This document shows, piece after piece, positions 24,172-28,302 of a stretch of DNA of 28,302 bases (the stretch's first letter is position 1; the number at the start of each line of letters is the position of its first letter). The stretch covers positions 1 to 28,302 of IMG/VR virus record IMGVR_UViG_3300035701_000214. One strand, given 5' to 3'. Position numbers and translations under genes: made by a program. The DNA is from a virus. The notes under the pieces were generated by a model. It searched no databases and was not told the DNA's origin. It was given only the letters and a program-made list of their open reading frames with translations.

Positions 24172-24177
24172 TATTAT
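24150..24177 (+). promoter_or_regulatory. Possible rightward promoter
   Basis: TTGTCG (24150-24155), a 16-nt spacer and TATTAT (24172-24177) read rightward, overlapping both the operator repeats and the leftward -10. It matches consensus less well than the leftward promoter. It is the best candidate that I see for driving the rightward small genes. Confidence 0.35.
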
Positions 24178-24201
24178 ACGAAATTCCCGGACCAAAGTCA
24201 A
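24173..24201 (-). promoter_or_regulatory. Leftward sigma70 promoter of the packaging/head operon
   Basis: Leftward TTGACT (24201-24196), 17-nt spacer, TATAAT (24178-24173). The transcript would start near 24166, inside the TGTCGGG repeats, about 80 nt before the first gene. Confidence 0.88.
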
Positions 24202-24241
24202 GTTTTTTGAGGTATAAGAATTCAATACAAAGGAGGGCTGT

Positions 24242-24448
24242 ATGTCGCTTTTTTTAGTAACCAAAAAAGGGGATTCCAAGAAGACTTTTGGGGTATATAA
24301 AGTCTTCACCCCGGAAACAGGTCTGGGTCTAGACGCCGATCCAAATGATCTACAATTTCTAATCTGGGACGAGGATTGGAAAATCGTACATGCTCAAGAC
24401 TATGAACCAGAAGAATTTGATATGTTCAACGTACCGGAAGAGGATTAA
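24242..24448 (+). CDS. Small acidic protein, first rightward gene (68 aa)
   Basis: No family was recognised. The product is an acidic, soluble, beta-rich 68-residue protein (FLVTKKGDSKKTFGVYKV; LQFLIWDEDWKIVHAQDY) ending in a strongly acidic tail. AAAGGAGGG stands just before ATG 24242, an excellent ribosome site. It is the first gene to the right of the divergent control region, so it is probably expressed early or under the same repressor. Acidic small first genes of phage early operons often inhibit host proteins, but nothing here shows which. Confidence 0.6.
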   Translation: MSLFLVTKKGDSKKTFGVYKVFTPETGLGLDADPNDLQFLIWDEDWKIVHAQDYEPEEFDMFNVPEED

Positions 24449-24452
24449 CTTT

Positions 24453-24746
24453 ATGTCAACGGGAGACTTTCCGTACACACAATATGATGCGGATGTTCTA
24501 TTTGAGTTTATACGAAAGATGGGCGCTGCCCCTTCTCTTGGAAAGTCAGGCAGCACAATACTTCCGCCATATACTCCAAAAGATGAAGAGGAGCCTGTCA
24601 CATGGGACGCCGCCACTCTTCAGGATGTTCTTGAACGATTAAGGCGACTGGAACATATTACATCAATCATTCTTTTAGCAGGAGGTATCAATGTCGCTGG
24701 GAGTGGGAACAATAGTAAGACTGAAGGTACCGTGCCTGGGCAATGA
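24453..24746 (+). CDS. Hypothetical small protein (97 aa)
   Basis: ATG 24453, preceded by AGAGG and starting 4 nt after the previous stop, is preferred over an ATG 63 nt upstream that lies inside the first gene. The product begins MSTGDFPYTQYDADVLFEF and has an acidic Pro-rich middle (PPYTPKDEEEP). A helix with Leu heptads follows (TLQDVLERLRRLEHITSIILL). The last 18 codons overlap the next gene in another frame. The helix could mediate dimer formation, as in small phage membrane or tail accessory proteins; function unknown. Confidence 0.5.
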   Translation: MSTGDFPYTQYDADVLFEFIRKMGAAPSLGKSGSTILPPYTPKDEEEPVTWDAATLQDVLERLRRLEHITSIILLAGGINVAGSGNNSKTEGTVPGQ

Positions 24747-24966
24747 TGCCGGTGCACGAGGTTATGTTTTCAATAATTATGGAGATGGTTGCCAGGTGAT
24801 TTTCCCCAATGGGGAGTATGATGGTTTTGGCGATCGCCCTGATTCGGAAGAAGTAAATGTCTTCCTTGATGTTGTAGGAAAATCGGATCTACCTTATAAT
24901 TTTACAAACGTGATGAGATTATCGCGTGACTTTGATAATCACTATTTCAAGGAGGTCTTCGAATGA
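24691..24966 (+). CDS. Small beta-rich protein, SH3/KOW-like (91 aa)
   Basis: AGGAGG five nt before ATG 24691 is one of the best ribosome sites in the window, so this gene is real although it overlaps the 97-aa gene by 56 nt. Residues 4-48 (VGTIVRLKV, GARGYVFNNYGDG, CQVIFPNGEYDGFG) have the strand-turn pattern of SH3- or KOW-like barrels. The rest contains VFLDVVGKSDLPYNF and an acidic end. No exact family was recognised. Its stop overlaps the PspC gene start as ATGA. Confidence 0.6.
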   Translation: MSLGVGTIVRLKVPCLGNDAGARGYVFNNYGDGCQVIFPNGEYDGFGDRPDSEEVNVFLDVVGKSDLPYNFTNVMRLSRDFDNHYFKEVFE

Positions 24967-25160
24967 ATCGTTGGTATAGATCCACACATGATAGAGTATT
25001 CTCCGGATTATGTGGAGGTCTGTCGCGACTTATAGATATAGATCCAACACTTGTGCGACTTATTGCCATACTCATTATGGTTGGTGTAGGAATATTTCCT
25101 TTCCTCATAGGATATCTCTTCCTAACCTGGACTGTCCCCGAAGATCCCTATGGATACTAA
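24963..25160 (+). CDS. pspC: PspC-domain membrane protein (65 aa)
   Basis: The whole 65-residue product is a PspC domain. It has a basic N-terminus, RVFSGLCGGLS, then DIDPTLVRLIAILIMVGVG and a second hydrophobic stretch, LIGYLFLTWTVPEDP. In bacteria PspC is an inner-membrane sensor of the phage-shock response, which protects the proton-motive force from holin- or secretin-like damage. This is a minimal, stand-alone form with one long or two short membrane helices. It overlaps the previous gene by ATGA and the next by 11 nt. In a phage it may delay membrane collapse or affect the host stress response; that is inference. Confidence 0.88.
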   Translation: MNRWYRSTHDRVFSGLCGGLSRLIDIDPTLVRLIAILIMVGVGIFPFLIGYLFLTWTVPEDPYGY

Positions 25161-25293
25161 GGATGCGGTTGAGGAGATGAAGAAGTACTTCGCCCGGGAA
25201 AAGAAGAAAGATGGCTGGACTATAAAGGAGATTGCCAAAGAACTCAACATAACTCAAACTGAAGTAAAAGAACTACTGAAGGAGAAACCATGA
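25150..25293 (+). CDS. Helix-turn-helix micro-protein (47 aa)
   Basis: A 47-residue frame from ATG 25150 to TGA 25293. The first 20 residues are Lys/Glu-rich (EEMKKYFAREKKKDG). Residues 23-45 (WTIKEIAKELNITQTEVKELLKEK) have the spacing of a helix-turn-helix of the sigma-4 or resolvase type. It overlaps the PspC gene by 11 nt and the next gene as ATGA, which supports that it is translated. The Shine-Dalgarno is weak. It may be a small DNA-binding regulator, perhaps of this operon. Confidence 0.6.
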   Translation: MDTKDAVEEMKKYFAREKKKDGWTIKEIAKELNITQTEVKELLKEKP

Positions 25294-25430
25294 GGATAGG
25301 AATAACTCGAAAATGGAGATTCAGAAATGGCTGGTCCTGGTCTCGCGAGAATACTGAGACTTACATCAGGTGGTTTCAATTCGGCTTTTTTATTATTGAG
25401 TTCACGCTTAAAGGAGATATAAATATATGA
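25290..25430 (+). CDS. Micro-protein, aromatic/basic (46 aa)
   Basis: A 46-residue frame from ATG 25290, which has an excellent GAAGGAG upstream and an ATGA overlap with the preceding gene. It begins with a basic Trp/Arg-rich part (ITRKWRFRNGWSWSRE) and has a hydrophobic Phe/Ile-rich stretch (WFQFGFFIIEFTL). It could attach to a membrane. It ends by ATGA overlap with the next gene. The chain of overlaps and the strong ribosome site are the evidence that it is real. Function unknown. Confidence 0.55.
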   Translation: MRIGITRKWRFRNGWSWSRENTETYIRWFQFGFFIIEFTLKGDINI

Positions 25431-25597
25431 GTGATAAGGAAATAAAGGATCTCTGGTTAGATATTGTTTTAGGAAAGGGGAACCATGGAAGCTTTCTCGT
25501 ATCATTTGGAGAAACGCTTCTCAAGGCAGATGCCGAGAATTTCCAGCTCCTCAAACCAATAGCTCTCATACTCATGGAGAAATATTCACTGGAATAA
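25427..25597 (+). CDS. Small conserved phage-type protein (56 aa)
   Basis: A 56-residue helical product with GKGNHGSFLVSFGETLLKA, then DAENFQLLKPIALILMEKY. From memory this pattern (GxHGxFLxxFAxxxLxADxENFxxLxPxA) is frequent among small uncharacterised phage proteins, so it is probably a genuine gene. AAAGGAG is eight nt upstream of ATG 25427, which overlaps the previous stop as ATGA. The role is unknown. Confidence 0.65.
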   Translation: MSDKEIKDLWLDIVLGKGNHGSFLVSFGETLLKADAENFQLLKPIALILMEKYSLE

Positions 25598-25605
25598 GGA
25601 AACAT

Positions 25606-26064
25606 ATGCAGGAGATTACATCATTCACGGATAAGTTTCGATTCCTTTCCAACTTCTATCCCGCTCCTGTGGAGTTCGAGGTGGCAGTATACCCCACTGT
25701 CGAACATGCCTATCAAGCGGCTAAGACTCAGGATCCCACAATTCGGGCAGAAATATGTAATGCGCCTACTCCTGGAAAAGCGAAGAGAATGGGCTTCGCC
25801 ATAAAACTCCGAGAAAATTGGACGGAGATCAATGGCGAAATCATGCTGGAACTCCTCTACAAGAAATTTAATATTCCCGCACTAGGTGAACTACTTCTTA
25901 ATACCGGAGATGCTCAGCTTATTGAAGGGAATGATTGGGGAGATACGTACTGGGGGAAGGTACGTGGAGAGGATGGAAAATGGGAAGGTTCTAATCTTCT
26001 TGGAAAATTGCTCGAGTTGGTGCGTGAAGACATGCGTCAATTATACTCAACCACAATTCATTAA
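25606..26064 (+). CDS. NADAR-family protein (YbiA-like)
   Basis: This 152-aa protein matches the NADAR family end to end: KFRFLSNFYP (near 10-19), TVEHAYQAAK (31-40), the helical EIMLELLYKKF, TGDAQLIEGNDWGDTYWG (about 100-117) and a final SNLLGKLLELVRE. NADAR proteins are hydrolases acting on ADP-ribose-linked or ribosylamine substrates. E. coli YbiA degrades toxic riboflavin intermediates, and some NADAR proteins remove ADP-ribose from guanine in DNA, reversing DarT-type toxins. AAGGAAACAT before ATG 25606 gives a ribosome site. In a phage it may undo ADP-ribosylation-based defence or rebalance NAD metabolites. The fold assignment is firm; the substrate is not. Confidence 0.92.
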   Translation: MQEITSFTDKFRFLSNFYPAPVEFEVAVYPTVEHAYQAAKTQDPTIRAEICNAPTPGKAKRMGFAIKLRENWTEINGEIMLELLYKKFNIPALGELLLNTGDAQLIEGNDWGDTYWGKVRGEDGKWEGSNLLGKLLELVREDMRQLYSTTIH

Positions 26065-26074
26065 AGGGGACTCT

Positions 26075-27130
26075 ATGAAAAATATAGTTACTACAATAAT
26101 CTTTCTGCTACTCTATACGGGAATGCTTTATTCTCAAGCACCCGTGTGTGTTTCGGAAGCTACACATGCCATTAAGAATGCAGGCCTCTCAGGATCGATA
26201 TACTCATTCGACGTACATTCTCAACTGAATACAGGAGAGATGAAAGTCGAAGGGGGTATTTTCAAGTTCCATTATAATTCGTCGGCTCTATCTCTTCCCG
26301 AAGTTCTTCCCATGGGAAGATATGTAGGCTACTCGACTCAGGCAATTCGCTCGGGGGATACTCTCACTGTTACTCTTACTTCTGGAGGAACAGCTGTATG
26401 GATCTCTCATGTTGAGGATCCTCTATTTCGAGTAAGGTTCTCCATCACCAATCCTTCCGCCACTGGACAACTCTACTGGATAAGGAAAGGCGGCTTTCCA
26501 GGAATAGTTAATCATTTCTGTGGAGGAGACGATTCCGTTCTTCCTGTTCAACTCACGCAATTCACGGGGGAATTCGATGGAACAAAAGTCACACTTAACT
26601 GGATCACTGCAAGCGAGGTGAACAATTTCGGCTTCTATATTGAAAAAAGTTCTTCTGGAATTGAGAGATGGTTTAATATTGGATTTGTTGGGGGTCACGG
26701 AACCACCGTCTCTCCACACTCCTATAGCTTTTCATATGATACTCGAGTTTCATCGGAAGCCTATCGTCTCCGTCAACTAGACTTGGACGGATCCTACCAA
26801 TACTCGGATAATGTACTTCCGAGAAACATCGGTATTAGCGGGGTTACAGATTCTGCAGCGCCTATAGGGAAAACAGCGCTTCATCAGAACTTCCCGAATC
26901 CGTTCAATCCGGAGACGCAAATTTTGTTCGTGGTCGATAAACCCGGACCCATTTCTCTCAGGGTATATGATCTCATGGGGAAAGAGGTAGCCGTGCTTGT
27001 AAATGAATTCCGAAAAGAAGGGACATATACAGAGCGTTTCAAAGGTGAGGGACTTTCTTCAGGTACTTACATTTATACACTGCAAACGGCAGAAGGTCGA
27101 CTCGTGAGGAGAATGGTGTTAGTAAAGTAA
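26075..27130 (+). CDS. Secreted protein with T9SS C-terminal sorting domain
   Basis: The start ATG 26075 (AAAGGGG upstream) gives a classic signal peptide, about residues 1-22 (IVTTIIFLLLYTGML, cleaved near YSQA); an in-frame ATG inside the NADAR gene would hide it. The 351-aa product has an N-terminal cohesin-like beta region (30-150). A fibronectin-like domain follows, starting LPVQLTQFTGEF with LNWITASEVNNFGFYIEKS. The type IX sorting domain at the end has LHQNFPNPFNPETQ, ISLRVYDLMGKEVAVLVNE and SSGTYIYTLQTAEGRLV. This architecture is typical of Ignavibacteria and relatives, where the domain sends proteins through the T9SS to the cell surface. It is either phage cargo or the first host gene. 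Confidence 0.9.
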   Translation: MKNIVTTIIFLLLYTGMLYSQAPVCVSEATHAIKNAGLSGSIYSFDVHSQLNTGEMKVEGGIFKFHYNSSALSLPEVLPMGRYVGYSTQAIRSGDTLTVTLTSGGTAVWISHVEDPLFRVRFSITNPSATGQLYWIRKGGFPGIVNHFCGGDDSVLPVQLTQFTGEFDGTKVTLNWITASEVNNFGFYIEKSSSGIERWFNIGFVGGHGTTVSPHSYSFSYDTRVSSEAYRLRQLDLDGSYQYSDNVLPRNIGISGVTDSAAPIGKTALHQNFPNPFNPETQILFVVDKPGPISLRVYDLMGKEVAVLVNEFRKEGTYTERFKGEGLSSGTYIYTLQTAEGRLVRRMVLVK

Positions 27131-27149
27131 TTATTTAAAAGGAAAATAG

Positions 27150-27335
27150 ATGGAAAAAGATGCAAAAGCAACAGTACCTCTACTGGATATTAAAGTAGGC
27201 GAACGCTTCATGCTGCAGAACGTTGAGTATGAACGCGTTGGAGATAAGGTAGAGGACGGAACAATATACTGTAAGGACATAAAGAACGGTGGAGCAGGTC
27301 TATTATCCGCCGAACATAAAGTGGTAAGGAAGTAA
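27150..27335 (+). CDS. Small beta-rich phage-type protein (61 aa)
   Basis: A 61-residue product with LLDIKVGERFMLQNVEYERVGD and a later YCKDI segment. The pattern L-x-x-G-x-x-F-x-x-x-[GN]-V-x-Y-x-[KR] is familiar from short uncharacterised phage proteins that form a small beta-barrel. AAAAGGAAAATAG precedes ATG 27150, 19 nt after the stop of the secreted protein. If the assignment is right, phage-like sequence extends to the right of the T9SS gene, which supports its being phage cargo. Function unknown. Confidence 0.55.
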   Translation: MEKDAKATVPLLDIKVGERFMLQNVEYERVGDKVEDGTIYCKDIKNGGAGLLSAEHKVVRK

Positions 27336-27345
27336 CGATCCTTAA

Positions 27346-27374
27346 GGGTGCTCGGCTTGTATCACCGAGCACTC
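27346..27374 (+). terminator. Strong hairpin after the small gene (terminator-like, no U-tract)
   Basis: GGGTGCTCGG (27346-27355) pairs with CCGAGCACTC (27365-27374), one G-T pair, around a 9-nt loop, starting 10 nt after the stop of the 61-aa gene. No T-run follows, so it may be a processing or structured-RNA element rather than an intrinsic terminator. Confidence 0.45.
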
Positions 27375-27388
27375 ACAGGGTCATGCAG

Positions 27389-27456
27389 CGGCAAGAATAC
27401 TAATCTATACGTGTGACGGTGACCGTCAAACTATTTAGATGCCCCCGTACTTGCCG
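27389..27456. ncRNA. Candidate structured RNA with nested helices
   Basis: Three nested inverted repeats occupy this gap: CGGCAAG (27389-27395) with CTTGCCG (27450-27456), ATCTA (27403-27407) with TAGAT (27436-27440), and GACGG (27415-27419) with CCGTC (27423-27427) around TGA. They could fold into one long interrupted hairpin, 33 nt upstream of the beta-helix gene on the plus strand. No known riboswitch class was recognised, and which strand is used is unknown. Confidence 0.35.
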
Positions 27457-27488
27457 ACGTTTCACATACATCAACAGGAACATCTTAC

Positions 27489-28302
27489 ATGAACAGACGT
27501 AGCTTTTTCGGTTTTATTTTTTGTTTTTTTATTTTTACTTACCAGAGTTTCTCAGGATCATGGTATACATCTCCTACGGGAAATGGTAATGGAAGTATCG
27601 GGAATCCCTGGTCCCTCCAGACTGCGCTAAATCATCCGGCCTCGGTTCAACCTGGAGATACTATATGGCTTCGGGGAGGAACATATCGTGGTTACTTCAA
27701 AAGTTTTCTCAAAGGAACATCTAGCAAACCAATTATTGTGCGGGAATATCCCAGGGAACATGCAACCATAGATGGCGGGAATTCCCAGCAGGAAGACATC
27801 CTCAGAGTCAACGGTAATTACACATGGTATTGGGGATTTGAAATTTTTAGTTCTGACCCCGTGCGCTATACCTCGGAGACAGGCTCGTTTCCTTCGTGGC
27901 AGTCGATGGGTCGTGGGCAGTGCATCAATGTTGGAAATGATCCAGGCAATCCAACCTTCGGAAACAAGTTCATCAACCTGGTACTTCATGACGGCTTCAA
28001 CGGCTTTGGGGCGTGGGTCCCTTCCGGAACAGAAGTGTATGGATGCCTTTCCTATAATAATGGATGGGTTGCTCCCGATCGGCCGCATGGACACAATGTG
28101 TACACTCAAAATGAAACGGGAAGTGAACGAACGTTCATCGAGAATATCATATGGGGTGCATTTGAAAATAATGTGCAGGCATATGGTACGCGATACACTG
28201 ATGATCTATACTTCGAGAAAAATATCTCGTTCATGTCCGGTGGAGATGGAAGATGTCTACTAATCGGAGGAGGCGGTGTTAGCCACAATGCTATTCTTAA
28301 GG
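27489..28302 (+). CDS. Secreted right-handed beta-helix protein (pectate-lyase-like), C-terminus beyond window
   Basis: The frame opens at ATG 27489 and stays open to the window edge (271 codons), so it is incomplete. A signal peptide is visible (basic MNRRSFFGF then a Phe/Ile-rich core, about 1-22). It is followed by the start typical of parallel beta-helix proteins: a Gly/Asn-rich cap (GNGNGSIGNPWSL), PGDTIWLRGGTYRG and KPIIVREYPREHATIDGG. Repeating coils with Asn and Gly turns follow (NKFINLVLHDGF, VYGCLSYNNGW, FIENIIWGAFENN). Such proteins bind or cleave polysaccharides such as pectin or alginate. AGGA lies about 8 nt upstream. A T9SS sorting domain may lie in the missing C-terminus. A phage depolymerase is possible, but tailspikes do not normally carry signal peptides. 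Confidence 0.82.
   Translation, partial: MNRRSFFGFIFCFFIFTYQSFSGSWYTSPTGNGNGSIGNPWSLQTALNHPASVQPGDTIWLRGGTYRGYFKSFLKGTSSKPIIVREYPREHATIDGGNSQQEDILRVNGNYTWYWGFEIFSSDPVRYTSETGSFPSWQSMGRGQCINVGNDPGNPTFGNKFINLVLHDGFNGFGAWVPSGTEVYGCLSYNNGWVAPDRPHGHNVYTQNETGSERTFIENIIWGAFENNVQAYGTRYTDDLYFEKNISFMSGGDGRCLLIGGGGVSHNAILK

Noticed and set aside
24390-24452. Longer start for the 97-aa gene
   Set aside because: It lies inside the 68-aa gene; ATG 24453 right after that gene's stop has a Shine-Dalgarno.
25886-26074. Upstream in-frame ATG that would lengthen the T9SS protein by 63 residues
   Set aside because: It lies inside the NADAR gene, would bury the signal peptide, and ATG 26075 has a good ribosome site.
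27346-27456. Hairpin-rich stretch considered as a tRNA or tmRNA
   Set aside because: No cloverleaf, TψC-like GTTCRA loop or CCA end could be found.
27627-28109. Minus-strand open frame of 160 codons
   Set aside because: Antisense to the beta-helix gene with no ribosome site or recognisable protein pattern.
27772-28263. Plus-strand open frame of 163 codons
   Set aside because: It is a shifted frame of the beta-helix gene, whose own frame from 27489 is open for 271 codons and gives a coherent secreted protein.

Overview
The window looks like part of the genome of a tailed double-stranded DNA phage (Caudoviricetes), free or integrated. It carries an HK97-type major capsid protein, a large terminase, a prohead protease, an HNH endonuclease and a long run of tightly packed virion genes, all read leftward. 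The likely host is a member of the Fibrobacterota-Chlorobiota-Bacteroidota group, perhaps close to Ignavibacteria or Chlorobi. That inference rests on one gene at the right end, whose product has a signal peptide and a type IX secretion (T9SS) C-terminal sorting domain with the NFPNPFNP motif. The leftward genes use strong sigma70 promoters (TTGAC[AT], 17 bp, TATAAT) and many Shine-Dalgarno sites. This fits that inference better than a host of the Bacteroides type.

Layout, in the order of leftward transcription from the divergent control region at 24084-24241. First comes an early-packaging block: a permuted papain-like NlpC/P60 protein, a small zinc-ribbon protein, an unknown protein, an HNH nuclease, a small helix-turn-helix protein (possible small terminase) and two virion-type proteins (308 and 530 aa). 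Next is an enzyme block that is unusual for a packaging module: a nucleotidyltransferase, a protein with an N-terminal HExxH metallopeptidase domain, and a GT-B glycosyltransferase. The terminase large subunit follows, split inside its P-loop by a 415-residue intein with a LAGLIDADG endonuclease. Then come two helical virion proteins, a prohead protease with a long membrane-like extension, a cluster of small helical proteins that share sequence modules (candidate scaffold or core), a possible decoration protein and the major capsid protein.

After a terminator and a new promoter come a two-helix membrane protein with a Gly-Asn repeat tail, a duplicated pair of beta-rich proteins, and several beta-rich surface or tail proteins. 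The last of these, cut by the window edge, carries 42-bp tandem repeats. No portal, tail sheath, tube or tape-measure protein could be recognised.

Rightward from the control region lies a series of short, often overlapping genes. They include a PspC-domain protein, a helix-turn-helix micro-protein, and a NADAR (YbiA-like) protein that may counter an ADP-ribosylation or NAD-based defence. Then come the T9SS-sorted secreted protein, a small protein, a structured intergenic region and the start of a secreted right-handed beta-helix (pectate-lyase-like) protein. This right end is either phage cargo that uses the host secretion machinery to alter the cell surface, or the beginning of host DNA next to a prophage.

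No tRNA, rRNA, CRISPR array or insertion sequence was seen.
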